Shown piece by piece: positions 34,292-41,123 of a DNA stretch of 46,853 nt. The stretch is from IMG/VR virus record IMGVR_UViG_3300036780_000217, positions 1-46,853 of that record. One strand, written 5' to 3'. Source of the DNA: a virus. The translations under genes were made by a program, and so were the position numbers. Below the pieces are notes generated by a model. That model did no database searches. It worked only from the letters and a program-made list of their open reading frames with translations, and was not told where the DNA came from. Numbering within the stretch: position 1 is the stretch's first letter; the number at the start of each line of letters is the position of its first letter.

Positions 34292-34854
34292 GCCGTTTCA
34301 GCGTCCTGAACATCCTCAAAGACGATGCGGCGCCTGCCATCGTCGTTTCCGTCGCCGGTGCTCGGCATACCCGGGCGCAGCCCGTGAATCTCGCGGCTTT
34401 TCTCGATCGCCATGCAGGCAGCGGTCATCGCGTCTTTGCGTTCGCCGGCCTCGGAGGTGTAGGTTCCCTGCCGCAGGTAGTGCGCGTTACCATTCTTGTG
34501 TTTGCGCCGCCCGAGAGCCGCTTCAATCGTGTCCTTGGCAAAGTCGAGCAGCAGCGTTTCGATCTCGGCATGCCGCAGCAGCCCGTTCGCGACGATCTCT
34601 TCAACCGCGGCGCCGACCTTCTCGACCGCCTGGCGCGTTTTGATACTGATGACATTATTTGCCGCCGTTTTTGCCAGGTCGGCATTTGTTGGCCATTTCT
34701 CGGCATTTCGGCGGTTGCGAATCGCTCTCTCAGAGCACCCGAAGCGCTTCGCTAGAGAGGCGGTCTCGGTATCGCCCACTGCATACGCTTCCCGTATGGC
34801 TTGCCACGGGATGTCGTTGCGGCGGCCGCGTCCGCGCTTGCGGTCATCAGCCAT
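34288..34854 (-). CDS. terminase small subunit
   Basis: The 188-residue product contains an N-terminal helix-turn-helix (PWQAIREAYAVGDTETASLA, then KRFGCSERAIRNRRNAEKWP) of the kind that binds the packaging site. The rest is helical oligomerisation sequence (VEEIVANGLLRHAEIETLLL). Immediate upstream position to the large subunit, with four bases of overlap, fits. It recognises pac or cos DNA and presents it to the large subunit. Confidence 0.8.
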   Translation of the reverse strand: MADDRKRGRGRRNDIPWQAIREAYAVGDTETASLAKRFGCSERAIRNRRNAEKWPTNADLAKTAANNVISIKTRQAVEKVGAAVEEIVANGLLRHAEIETLLLDFAKDTIEAALGRRKHKNGNAHYLRQGTYTSEAGERKDAMTAACMAIEKSREIHGLRPGMPSTGDGNDDGRRRIVFEDVQDAETA

Positions 34855-34875
34855 AGTCTTCCATTCACGTCGCCG

Positions 34876-35148
34876 TCATCCGATCGGCTCGGCAACCTCG
34901 GCATCCGCACGAGGCTTGAGGAACTTTTGCGCGGCGTTTACGACTTTCACCGCCAACACCATCGAGAGCGACTTCCCATCTTTGGCTGCCTCTTCGGCTT
35001 CCTGCTGGGTGATATAGACCCGCTCGCACCTTGATGATCGCCGTTCGGTGCGGCTTGGGGCCACATCTACGACAAACGCCGGGACACCATCCGGAGTCTT
35101 ACCGAGCCGCGGGGGGGATGCGTAGTACGGCAGCTTGGAGAGGCTCAC
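34876..35148 (-). CDS. hypothetical protein, paralogue of the 35748-36065 product
   Basis: The GTG start at 35148 overlaps the previous stop (GTGA), giving 90 residues. It begins VSLSKLPYYASPPRLGKTPD and continues with VVDVAPSRTERRSS and a helical C-terminal half. The same framework (S-K-x-P-aromatic, LGK, acidic-G, V-x-V-A-x-S-R) occurs in the protein at 35748-36065, so the two look like diverged duplicates flanking a secreted protein. Function unknown. Confidence 0.5.
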   Translation of the reverse strand: MSLSKLPYYASPPRLGKTPDGVPAFVVDVAPSRTERRSSRCERVYITQQEAEEAAKDGKSLSMVLAVKVVNAAQKFLKPRADAEVAEPIG

Positions 35149-35267
35149 TGCTTCTGGCGCACCGCGTTGAGCAACGCGCCGACAAGAGCCGCACCGAGCG
35201 CCCAACCGACACCGGCGCAGAACGCCGTGACGCAGACGAGCGCGAGATAGTCGGGAGACCAGCGCAC
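35145..35267 (-). CDS. 40-residue single-pass membrane peptide
   Basis: The GTG at 35267 overlaps the previous stop (TAGTG), and the TGA at 35145-35147 overlaps the next start (GTGA). The product starts RWSPDYLALVCVTAFCAGVG and continues hydrophobic (WALGAALVGALL) to a basic end NAVRQKQ, so it has one or two short membrane segments. The double coupling argues that it is a real gene. Function unknown; a small holin-like or regulatory peptide is possible. Confidence 0.5.
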   Translation of the reverse strand: MRWSPDYLALVCVTAFCAGVGWALGAALVGALLNAVRQKQ

Positions 35268-35722
35268 TAGGGCGTCGCGGCCGGAGTCGGCTCGGCTACG
35301 CCCGCAGCTTCAAGCACGCCGCCGGAGCAATCAACCGATACGTGCGGGTCACCCGAGGTGTAGGCGCGATTCTGAATGCGGATCGCTAAAGGGCCACCTT
35401 GGGCTTTGGGCACGATCGGGATAGTCACCGTGGTCGGCGCCGTGATCTCCGAGCCGTACTTGACGGCATCGCTGAACGTGCCGACGACCGACGTGTAGAT
35501 GTCCAAGCCTGCGACAAACGTGCCGCTGACCGCGATCGCGCACTGGCTTCGCCCTTGGATGCCGTCGACCGAGGCTGCGAGCCCGATAGCGTTCAGATCG
35601 GTGTGAAGCGTGTAAGACTGCGGGTAACCGAACTGCACATCGGCGCGCGCGGGCTTCGAGTGTCCGAAGCCGATGACTGCAGCGCACGCGAGTACGAGCG
35701 CCAGCATTCCGAAGCGTTTCAT
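35267..35722 (-). CDS. secreted protein, small beta domain
   Basis: This 151-residue protein has ribosome site GGAGGA and a signal peptide (FGMLALVLACAAVIGFGHSK, cut near ARA). The mature part is beta-rich (VQFGYPQSYTLHTDLNAIGL, then SQCAIAVSGTFVAGLDIYTS). It has two cysteines likely to bridge, and ends with a Pro/Ala tail (EPTPAATP) like the lipoprotein at 5132-5620. It is coupled to a membrane peptide and flanked by paralogous cytoplasmic proteins. It may be expressed from the prophage to act on the cell envelope. Confidence 0.6.
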   Translation of the reverse strand: MKRFGMLALVLACAAVIGFGHSKPARADVQFGYPQSYTLHTDLNAIGLAASVDGIQGRSQCAIAVSGTFVAGLDIYTSVVGTFSDAVKYGSEITAPTTVTIPIVPKAQGGPLAIRIQNRAYTSGDPHVSVDCSGGVLEAAGVAEPTPAATP

Positions 35723-35747
35723 GGGTCCTCCAGAAAGGGTGAGAGAG

Positions 35748-36065
35748 CTAAACTTTGGCGGGTGCGGACGTCGCGATGCCGAGTTCGATCAGCGCCTTGA
35801 CGACGTAGCTGGAAAGGATCTGGCGCTGTTCGGCGGACGGAATCTTGGCGAGTTCGGCCTGCGGTACGGTGATTAGTACGAACTTCTTTTTGCGAGTCTC
35901 GCGAGAGTGCGCCACCGTCACGTGGTGCACGACGTTGCCCTCGGCGTCTTTACCGAGGCTCCATGACGAGATCCAGAAGGGCGGCTTGCTACGCGAAACG
36001 GACTGCGGCGGCGCGGGCGTGGTCGCTTGGGGGCTCTCGGCGGGGGTGGCCGTAGAATGCGGCAT
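35748..36065 (-). CDS. hypothetical protein, paralogue of the 34876-35148 product
   Basis: From ATG 36065 the product has 105 residues. The N-terminal 22 are Pro/Thr/Ala-rich. The folded part starts VSRSKPPFWISSWSLGKDAE and continues HHVTVAHSRETRKKKFVLIT, then a helical end (EQRQILSSYVVKALIELGIA). It overlaps the upstream gene by 77 bases, which is long for this operon, so the true start could lie further downstream at a rare codon. The similar protein after the secreted-protein gene supports its reality. Confidence 0.5.
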   Translation of the reverse strand: MPHSTATPAESPQATTPAPPQSVSRSKPPFWISSWSLGKDAEGNVVHHVTVAHSRETRKKKFVLITVPQAELAKIPSAEQRQILSSYVVKALIELGIATSAPAKV

Positions 36066-36255
36066 CAAGGCACTCGCTCACGTAGCGCAGGGTCGACTCG
36101 ATCTCCGCAACCGCAGCTCGATAGCGAACCACCTCGTACAGGTGATCGTCGGGCTTCGGGCAGTTCGAGGTCGGCCGCAGCGAGATATTGCTGCGCTCCT
36201 GGTTCGCCCACTTCTCGAGAGCGGCGACTTTGCGTCGGTACTGTCGTATCGTCAC
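35989..36255 (-). CDS. hypothetical helical protein
   Basis: This 88-residue frame starts at ATG 36255, three bases after the zinc-finger gene stop. It is basic at the N-terminus (TIRQYRRKVAALEKWANQER) and contains helical sequence (EVVRYRAAVAEIESTLRYVS). The C-terminal 26 codons overlap the next gene. No motif recognised. Confidence 0.45.
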   Translation of the reverse strand: MTIRQYRRKVAALEKWANQERSNISLRPTSNCPKPDDHLYEVVRYRAAVAEIESTLRYVSECLDAAFYGHPRREPPSDHARAAAVRFA

Positions 36256-36258
36256 GCA

Positions 36259-36921
36259 TCAGGCGACCTGCTTGGCCTTTAGTGCTTGCTTGGGACTGCT
36301 GTGCGCGTGCATCTGCTGCGGGGGCGGGCCTTCCGGTCGTTGGCCGAGGCGCTTCATCAGCGCCGCGACGTAGGCTCGAAGGCTCGACCAGAACGGGAGC
36401 GCCTCGTTGGCGTGCTCCAGCGCTTTGGCGATCTGATTGAGCGCGTCTTCGCATGCGGCTTCAGTTGCCGGCCACGTGATCCAAGGGAGGTCGACGAGCT
36501 TTTCGGCGTTGCCACGATCGTCGCGCGCCGGATAGATGCGATGGAGGCGATGGACGAAGCTGCTGCCGGCCGCCGCAACGCCCGCAGGGACTCCCGGCTC
36601 GTTCCTTCGAGTCTCGGCCTGCGGCAGCGGGTCGTTGAACGTCTTGGGCTGAGGCGGCGGCGTTGGGCCTTGCCAGTCGGCGCGCCGATGGCCCTCCGGC
36701 TTATGCTTTTCGTACCCGTGGTAGTCCAGAGACTTTGCTGACCCGTAGCCGCGGCCGCAGAGCTTGCAGAAGGCCATCCCATCTTTGACGCCCGGCGGGC
36801 GACCGCGGCCAACACCCGAGGCGTCGGCGCCCGGCTTGGCGAGATCCGGATGGTGATAGCGATTATGTTGCGCGCGGCCCTTCAGTCCGTTGACCGGGGC
36901 GCCACAGAGCTCGCAATTCAT
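36259..36921 (-). CDS. protein with two C2H2-like zinc fingers
   Basis: This 220-residue protein begins with two finger-like units: CELCGAPVNGLKGRAQHNRY (continuing HH) and CKLCGRGYGSAKSLDYHGYE (continuing KH). Both have Cys-x2-Cys followed at the right distance by His pairs. A glycine/proline hinge with an AT-hook-like GRGRPPG motif at about 38-44 separates them. The remainder is helical (EDALNQIAKALEHANEALPF) with a Pro/Gln tail. Such a layout suggests nucleic-acid binding, perhaps as a transcriptional regulator of the late region, whose candidate promoter lies just upstream at 37.7 kb. Confidence 0.6.
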   Translation of the reverse strand: MNCELCGAPVNGLKGRAQHNRYHHPDLAKPGADASGVGRGRPPGVKDGMAFCKLCGRGYGSAKSLDYHGYEKHKPEGHRRADWQGPTPPPQPKTFNDPLPQAETRRNEPGVPAGVAAAGSSFVHRLHRIYPARDDRGNAEKLVDLPWITWPATEAACEDALNQIAKALEHANEALPFWSSLRAYVAALMKRLGQRPEGPPPQQMHAHSSPKQALKAKQVA

Positions 36922-36938
36922 GTTCTCGGTAAACGCTC

Positions 36939-37085
36939 CTAGTTGTGGGTGTGAACGAAGGCGTCGGCGGCTGGGACAACTTCGCCGTTAGGGCCGAGCC
37001 GATAGTAGCCGAAGCCGACCGCTACGCAGCACTTGTCGACGTAATAGCGGATCTCGACGGGCGAGACCAGCAGCTTTTGCTTCAT
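36939..37085 (-). CDS. 48-residue hypothetical protein
   Basis: The ATG at 37085 overlaps the preceding stop (ATGA). The product is KQKLLVSPVEIRYYVDKCCV followed by AVGFGYYRLGPNGEVVPAA, a compact beta-like peptide. The coupling to its neighbour supports translation. No family recognised. Confidence 0.45.
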   Translation of the reverse strand: MKQKLLVSPVEIRYYVDKCCVAVGFGYYRLGPNGEVVPAADAFVHTHN

Positions 37086-37219
37086 ACGCGATAGGTCTCG
37101 GACTCGAGCGCAAGGGGACCGGCCGGGGTGATTACCACCCGCATACCCGCCGCCTTTCGCTGGAGCATCTGACGGACTGCTGCACGATGGCAGAGCCACG
37201 AGATTCGGTCGAGATTCAC
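37082..37219 (-). CDS. 45-residue hypothetical protein
   Basis: The GTG at 37219 overlaps the previous stop (GTGA) and its own stop overlaps the next start (ATGA). The product starts NLDRISWLCHRAAVRQMLQR and ends with a beta-like segment (RVVITPAGPLALESETYRV). It is part of a run of coupled mini-genes; function unknown. Confidence 0.45.
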   Translation of the reverse strand: MNLDRISWLCHRAAVRQMLQRKAAGMRVVITPAGPLALESETYRV

Positions 37220-37362
37220 GAAGCCCGGTCCTGGGCGACCTGAATGCAGCCGAAGCAGATCTTGAGGGAGGCTTCGGCCCGCCACACGACGATGCCGCGG
37301 CCGGGATAATCCTGACCGCATATCTCGCACAGCGAGAGCATGGCGCAGTAGTCGATCGTCAC
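37216..37362 (-). CDS. 48-residue zinc-ribbon-like protein
   Basis: The GTG at 37362 overlaps the preceding stop and the TGA overlaps the next start. Two Cys-x2-Cys pairs, CEICGQDYPGRG and CFGCIQVAQD, are separated by about 20 residues, as in a small zinc ribbon or knuckle. It is a likely metal-binding protein with nucleic-acid or protein-binding function. Confidence 0.5.
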   Translation of the reverse strand: MTIDYCAMLSLCEICGQDYPGRGIVVWRAEASLKICFGCIQVAQDRAS

Positions 37363-37568
37363 GCGACTGCCGATCGTAAGGCTTCGTTCGCCGCTCGCGC
37401 GATCTCGGCAGCACTACGCCGGTCGTCGGAGCGAATCTCGACGACGGGCGAGTATACGTCGGTCTTCACGGTGAGCCGGGCATCGATGTTCTCGCGGTCG
37501 ATCTCTGCGTAGATGGCTCGGCGCGCGACGGCTCCCAGACGACGAGAAGGGCGCCGGCCTCGCATCAT
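37359..37568 (-). CDS. small basic protein, first gene after the candidate late promoter
   Basis: The start at 37568 (a second ATG follows directly) lies behind a GGAGGG site immediately after the hairpin at 37589-37619. The 69-residue product is basic at the N-terminus (RGRRPSRRLGAVARRAIYAE) and then alpha/beta (DARLTVKTDVYSPVVEIRSD). As the first gene in the late transcript it could be a regulator, but no domain is recognised. Confidence 0.5.
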   Translation of the reverse strand: MMRGRRPSRRLGAVARRAIYAEIDRENIDARLTVKTDVYSPVVEIRSDDRRSAAEIARAANEALRSAVA

Positions 37569-37588
37569 CTATCCCTCCGCGGCAATTG

Positions 37589-37619
37589 AAAAAGCCGCGC
37601 GAGTGAATCCGCCGCGGCT
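37589..37619 (-). terminator. intrinsic-terminator-like hairpin in the late leader
   Basis: On the minus strand AGCCGCG pairs with CGCGGCT around a 13-base loop, followed directly by TTTTC. It lies about 50 bases downstream of the predicted start of transcription and just before the first gene of the next operon. It may act as an attenuator or antitermination target as well as ending the early transcript. Confidence 0.7.
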
Positions 37620-37633
37620 CCTGGTGCGCTACC

Positions 37634-37654
37634 GTTATTTTGTCTACAAATAAC
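37634..37654. promoter_or_regulatory. AT-rich palindrome, operator candidate
   Basis: GTTATTT-TGTCT-ACAAATAAC is a near-perfect dyad (GTTATTTGT against ACAAATAAC with one extra T). It is distinctly AT-rich in GC-rich DNA and lies between the candidate promoter and the terminator hairpin. It could bind the XRE-type protein encoded at 43288-43605 or another regulator. Confidence 0.5.
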
Positions 37655-37675
37655 AGAGACGCGCGTAACGTCCTC

Positions 37676-37705
37676 AGTATGGCAGAGTCACCACTGCACT
37701 GTCAA
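37676..37705 (-). promoter_or_regulatory. sigma70-type promoter, candidate late promoter
   Basis: On the minus strand a perfect -35 TTGACA (37705-37700), an 18-base spacer and a -10 CATACT (37681-37676) would start transcription near 37669. The -35 overlaps the last codons of the Cys-rich gene. It would drive the genes from 37568 leftwards, through packaging, head and tail. Confidence 0.55.
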
Positions 37706-38206
37706 TATCCCGTGATTCGCACCACCGCACGAGCAGATGCAAACCTGAATCGGATCGTGCTTTGGAGGGCCTGTTGCACCGGGGCGACGCGCGGGCACGC
37801 GCGCGCGAGCGGTCTTGCACGCAGTGTTGCACGTGATGCCCTCGTCGGTCGCGGCAAAGAGCATGCGGCGGGTTTCAAAGTACTTGCCGCACGTCGGGCA
37901 GGTTGGCTGTGCGCAGCCGTGCTCGTTCGAAAAATCTGGAAAGGTCATCCACGCGTGCCCGTCTTCGCACCTCAGAAAGAGCTGCCACGCGAGCGCCGCC
38001 TGCACCCCGCGCTTTTTTATTCCGCGCCTGACGGCCCGCGCGATCAGCTTCGAGCGATCCACCGCGGCTTGGCGCGCCTCAACTCGCCGCTGGCCGGCGG
38101 AGCGCGCGTCCATCAGGGTCGTCTCTTCGGTAGACGAAAGCTTCGGCCACGTGCACTGATCGCAGATCGGTCCGCCGCCCGCGCACGAAGCCCTGGTACA
38201 GCGCAC
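37688..38206 (-). CDS. cysteine-rich zinc-binding protein
   Basis: The GTG at 38206 overlaps the preceding stop (TAGTG). The 172-residue product carries several cysteine clusters: CTRASCAGGGPICDQC, a central CEDGHAW with CAQPTCPTCGKYFETRR, CNTACKTAR, and a final CICSCGG. A basic helical region (KLIARAVRRGIKKRGVQAAL) lies between the first clusters. Multiple zinc sites with a basic helix suggest nucleic-acid binding. It is the last gene before the early terminator, a position where late activators or antiterminators (Q-like) often lie; that role is inference. Confidence 0.55.
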   Translation of the reverse strand: MRCTRASCAGGGPICDQCTWPKLSSTEETTLMDARSAGQRRVEARQAAVDRSKLIARAVRRGIKKRGVQAALAWQLFLRCEDGHAWMTFPDFSNEHGCAQPTCPTCGKYFETRRMLFAATDEGITCNTACKTARARVPARRPGATGPPKHDPIQVCICSCGGANHGILTVQW

Positions 38207-39048
38207 TACGCCGTTTTCGCCATTTCGACGAGTAGCCCATCGAGGCGACCCATGATCTCGTGTCGTTCGGCACCCGTCCTGGCCATCAAAAGCAACGCAT
38301 GGAACTCTTCGAGAAGCTCCGCCGTCCCCTTGCCGGTCCAATCGTTTAGCTCGACGATCGTACTGGGTTCCAGCCGACCCTCGAAGCGGATTCGCCGCTC
38401 TTTGCCCTTCAATGGTCTCCCCACATGTTTGCCCTCGTGTACGAGCCGAGCGTTATTCTGCTCTAAAGCAATGCGCGCGCGCTCAACCTCAGAGCGCCGA
38501 CTTCCAGACGAGACCGCGGTCAGCACTATCCCGGCGCCGCCGGCCTTCTTCCCCCGCTTCATCTTGCCGCCGCTCTTGCTGCCGCCCTTGACCTCGAGCC
38601 CTTCGCGCTGCAGCGTCGCCGGCGTCACCGCATTGCACTTGCCGCACGTGCAGCTCTCGTCACCAGTACACGGCTTTGGACCGGGCTGGTGCCGGCGCTC
38701 CTCGAACTCGGCGCGCGCCTGGGCTGTGGCCTCGAAGTACCGCAGCCCCTCGGCCTGAAGCTCGCGGATGCGCTCCTCGATGTCCTCGTACACCTCAGCG
38801 TTGACCGAGGTCTCTTCCTTGGGCATCGCCCACGGCTCTTCGGGGTGCTCGCGGTTGTGATCGCGGATCTTCCGCTCGAGATCGCGCCGATCGTTGCGCC
38901 GCCGCTTCTCTTCGGCCTCGGTCGCTGCTCGCTGCTCGACGACGTAGCGGTTGATCCCCCCGCCGGCGCCTGACGCGCTATGTCCGAGCGCTAAGGCCCG
39001 GCTACTGTCATCGGTGAACTCTTCGGACCGTACGTCGACGTCGTCCAT
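38206..39048 (-). CDS. coiled-coil protein with Cys cluster, hypothetical
   Basis: The 280-residue product has an N-terminal charged coiled coil (residues about 40-125; EAEEKRRRNDRRDLERKIRD), a central Cys cluster (CTGDESCTCGKC), a Lys/Gly linker (GGSKSGGKMKRGKKAGG) and a helical C-terminal domain (VELNDWTGKGTAELLEEFHA). The start follows a G-rich site. Charged coil plus basic linker suggests a nucleic-acid-associated factor. No family recognised. Confidence 0.55.
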   Translation of the reverse strand: MDDVDVRSEEFTDDSSRALALGHSASGAGGGINRYVVEQRAATEAEEKRRRNDRRDLERKIRDHNREHPEEPWAMPKEETSVNAEVYEDIEERIRELQAEGLRYFEATAQARAEFEERRHQPGPKPCTGDESCTCGKCNAVTPATLQREGLEVKGGSKSGGKMKRGKKAGGAGIVLTAVSSGSRRSEVERARIALEQNNARLVHEGKHVGRPLKGKERRIRFEGRLEPSTIVELNDWTGKGTAELLEEFHALLLMARTGAERHEIMGRLDGLLVEMAKTA

Positions 39049-39130
39049 CCCAACCCCTCGGCTCTCACCCTTTCGGGCGGCACTGCTCGTTGGGTTTACG
39101 TGCTACACAATAGCGCCGGTGAACGCCTCC

Positions 39131-39376
39131 TTAGTGTCCAGGCATTTTATCCTTCAGTCGAACAGCGATTATTTGTTCCACGTAGGCGGCAACCGTGGAG
39201 GTGCCCGACGGCAAAGCCGACTGACGTCCGCCCTCATGAAAAAGTTGCTCTGTACAAGTAAACCATGAGCGTTCGCCTGGATAATCAGGCCGGTGCAGAG
39301 TGAAATCCTTAACAGGAAGCCACACGTTGCCTAAAAGTATTGCGCTGATCTGAGGCGCGAGCTTTTCAAAGTCCAT
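39131..39376 (-). CDS. hypothetical protein
   Basis: This 81-residue product overlaps the upstream gene by 11 bases. It is mixed alpha/beta (LAPQISAILLGNVWLPVKDF, then TLHRPDYPGERSWFTCTEQL) and has no membrane segment. It lies in the early operon among small accessory genes. Function unknown. Confidence 0.5.
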   Translation of the reverse strand: MDFEKLAPQISAILLGNVWLPVKDFTLHRPDYPGERSWFTCTEQLFHEGGRQSALPSGTSTVAAYVEQIIAVRLKDKMPGH

Positions 39377-39695
39377 AGACGCTTGACTTGTCTAGCCCAT
39401 AAGCGTCAACCTGCGAAACGGCCCGAGCGAGCTTTCGCTGCAAATGTCGATCGCGTGCGTAAAACCGCTTGTGCTCCAGATAACACCGCGCGCAGCGCCG
39501 GTTGCCAGGATGGATCGCGACGCGCCCGCAGTCGCCGCACAGCTTCGTCCCGTCGTCCCTCGTCGGTAGTAACCCGCTCGCATCGAGCGTGATCAACGGC
39601 ATCTGAATCGGCTCGGGCTTATCGAGCAGCCCCGATTCTAAGAGTCGCAAGATCCACTCTTCAGCCGGCCACTTCGAAGACGGATAGACGATCAC
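39366..39695 (-). CDS. zinc-finger protein of HNH-like or treble-clef type
   Basis: The GTG at 39695 overlaps the preceding stop (TAGTG). The 109-residue product has CGDCGRVAIHPGNRRCARCY, two Cys-x2-Cys pairs 15 residues apart, followed by a basic helix (LEHKRFYARDRHLQRKLARA). The N-terminal part (YPSSKWPAEEWILRLLESGL) is helical. It is a zinc-ribbon DNA- or RNA-binding candidate. Confidence 0.55.
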   Translation of the reverse strand: MIVYPSSKWPAEEWILRLLESGLLDKPEPIQMPLITLDASGLLPTRDDGTKLCGDCGRVAIHPGNRRCARCYLEHKRFYARDRHLQRKLARAVSQVDAYGLDKSSVYGL

Positions 39696-39862
39696 TAGTC
39701 GGCTCCGATGATATGTTCGACAGGGATCCCGCTAAAGGTGCCCGCCGCGATCTCGTTGAGTCCAGGGTTGATGAAGTACGGGCCCGGCACACCGTTGGCG
39801 CGCAGATACTCGGCCGCCGCTCGGATCAGGGCCTTTTGCCTCTCGTCGAAGTCGTAGATCAC
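39695..39862 (-). CDS. 55-residue hypothetical protein
   Basis: I choose GTG 39862 because it overlaps the preceding stop (GTGA), as throughout this operon; a longer frame would run into the DUF4326 gene. The product reads IYDFDERQKALIRAAAEYLR and NGVPGPYFINPGLNEIAAG, ending EHIIGAD. Compact alpha/beta, no known motif. Confidence 0.45.
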   Translation of the reverse strand: MIYDFDERQKALIRAAAEYLRANGVPGPYFINPGLNEIAAGTFSGIPVEHIIGAD

Positions 39863-40209
39863 ACGAAGTCCTCGTCTCGAAAGACTTCCTCGATCGCACG
39901 CTTGATTACATCCCCATGACATGATCTTGGGCTACAGAAACATCCGAGATTCACGCCGCCCGTCTTCACGACGATCGAAGAGAGGCGCGCGAGCTCGTCG
40001 AGCACATCCCGATTGCCGCTCCATATCTTATCCTTCAACCACTGCTCGTACTTGGCGATCACCTGCGCTCGTGTGCCGTCGCGACCGATATGGAACGGAT
40101 TGGCTAAAGGCGAAGCCTCGCGTTCCGGCCAGCGGTTGCCGGCGTTCCCTCGACCGATGTACTCGTAGCCGTTGATGGACGTCTTGATGTTGACGACGCG
40201 GATGCTCAC
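39859..40209 (-). CDS. DUF4326-like phage protein
   Basis: From GTG 40209 the product is about 116 residues. It shows the order typical of DUF4326: a first strand (SIRVVNIKTS), YIGRGNAGNRW, the signature PLANPFHIGRDGTRAQVIA, a helix (YEQWLKDKI), and the Cys/His end GCFCSPRSCHGDVI. Members are common in phages and plasmids; the biochemical activity is not known to me. A further GTG at 40233 is possible. Confidence 0.75.
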   Translation of the reverse strand: MSIRVVNIKTSINGYEYIGRGNAGNRWPEREASPLANPFHIGRDGTRAQVIAKYEQWLKDKIWSGNRDVLDELARLSSIVVKTGGVNLGCFCSPRSCHGDVIKRAIEEVFRDEDFV

Positions 40210-40214
40210 GGACC

Positions 40215-40346
40215 CTAGCAGCCCTCGCCGCACACGACGTTGACGATCTCTTTGGCTACAGCCTCACACAAGTCATGGTCTGGAAACGCAAAGGTCCTCC
40301 GCTCGATCAGCTCCGTTACTTTCCTAATCTTCTCTTCGTGAGTCAT
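40215..40346 (-). CDS. 43-residue hypothetical protein
   Basis: The ATG at 40346 follows a clear AAGGAGA ribosome site. The frame encodes THEEKIRKVTELIERRTFAF, then DHDLCEAVAKEIVNVVCG and ends EGC. It is helical and looks well coded. It stops five bases before the DUF4326-like start. Function unknown. Confidence 0.45.
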   Translation of the reverse strand: MTHEEKIRKVTELIERRTFAFPDHDLCEAVAKEIVNVVCGEGC

Positions 40347-40382
40347 GCTGTTTGGTCTCCTTCTGCGCCTCTAGGGCGGCGG

Positions 40383-40469
40383 TTATGTTTGCCTCGAAGA
40401 ATCCGAAAGAACCCTTGCACGAGGCCGCTTCAGCAGCGCAGCGTGGTCGATAGCGTTACCGCCGCTCAT
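40383..40469 (-). CDS. 28-residue mini-protein
   Basis: The ATG at 40469 overlaps the stop of the preceding gene (ATGA). The short frame encodes SGGNAIDHAALLKRPRARVL and a polar end. The only support is the stop-start coupling seen at most neighbouring genes. Confidence 0.25.
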   Translation of the reverse strand: MSGGNAIDHAALLKRPRARVLSDSSRQT

Positions 40470-40639
40470 TGGTTTAACTCTGAATGGGACGGCCAGGTGC
40501 TTACAATGCTAATCACTTCGGGCGTATCCTCCCATTTACGAGCGCCGAACAGACGCTCCGCTTCTTCGGGGTTTTCGGCCTCGATGTCAGCGCAGATAGT
40601 GCGTTCCTCTATTCCGTAAACACTATACATCGGACTCAT
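40466..40639 (-). CDS. 57-residue hypothetical protein
   Basis: The ATG at 40639 overlaps the preceding stop (ATGA); an upstream extension would overlap it deeply. The product starts SPMYSVYGIEERTICADIEA and continues ENPEEAERLFGARKWEDTP. It is a small alpha/beta protein resembling phage peptides that begin with a Y-x-V strand followed by an EA-type helix. Function unknown. Confidence 0.5.
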   Translation of the reverse strand: MSPMYSVYGIEERTICADIEAENPEEAERLFGARKWEDTPEVISIVSTWPSHSELNQ

Positions 40640-40800
40640 ATCGTTCCTCCCTTTCCATCGCCGTCGCGCTTGCTGATGGTTACACTTTGCTGGCCGGTAT
40701 AGCGTTGAAAGTCTTTGCATCGGCGGCACTCAACCCAAAAGTAGACGCTATCCGCCCACGCCCAACTGTGTCCGACAAGCCTGCACAGTAATCGCTTCAT
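40636..40800 (-). CDS. DUF1660-like prophage zinc-binding protein
   Basis: The ATG at 40800 overlaps the preceding stop (ATGA). The 54-residue product begins KRLLCRLVGHSWAWADSVYF and contains a CRRC pair. The arrangement of a basic start, CRLxGHxW and a later Cys-x2-Cys is typical of small prophage proteins of the DUF1660 type. Zinc binding is likely; the role is unknown. Confidence 0.55.
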   Translation of the reverse strand: MKRLLCRLVGHSWAWADSVYFWVECRRCKDFQRYTGQQSVTISKRDGDGKGGTI

Positions 40801-41123
40801 GCTCCGTCGCCCTCGCGGAGAAGGGCTGCGCCTGTAAGATGGGTCGCTGCGTGTTCCTCCATAGCTCGCCCGCTCATCGGAATCTTCTCGCTGCAGCGTG
40901 TGCAGACGTAGTGTCCGTGCCGAGCGCAAGCAAGCTCTAGCTCCAACGCTGTAATGCGCTTGCGGTCGGCGTCGAACGCAGCCAGGGCAGCAGACTCTAG
41001 AAGGTCGCGCACAGCGAACCGAAGCATCCCCGGCTGGAAGTTGTACTTCGAGCCGAGCAGAATCTCGTCAGCGATTTCACGCGCCAAATCTAGCGGTGCT
41101 GCCTCCGGCTTGGGGTCACTCAT
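40797..41123 (-). CDS. protein with C-terminal C2H2-like finger
   Basis: The 108-residue product has an N-terminal helical part (LDLAREIADEILLGSKYNFQ, then LRFAVRDLLESAALAAFDAD) and a C-terminal unit CTRCSEKIPMSGRAMEEHAA followed by TH, that is Cys-x2-Cys-x12-His-x3-His. The finger could bind nucleic acid or a partner. Starts and stops overlap neighbours by a few bases. Confidence 0.55.
   Translation of the reverse strand: MSDPKPEAAPLDLAREIADEILLGSKYNFQPGMLRFAVRDLLESAALAAFDADRKRITALELELACARHGHYVCTRCSEKIPMSGRAMEEHAATHLTGAALLREGDGA

Noticed and set aside
4599-34854. Possibility that the region is an extracellular contractile injection system rather than a phage
   Set aside because: Terminase subunits, portal, scaffold, capsid, replication loader and endolysin are all present, so a DNA-packaging phage is the simpler reading.
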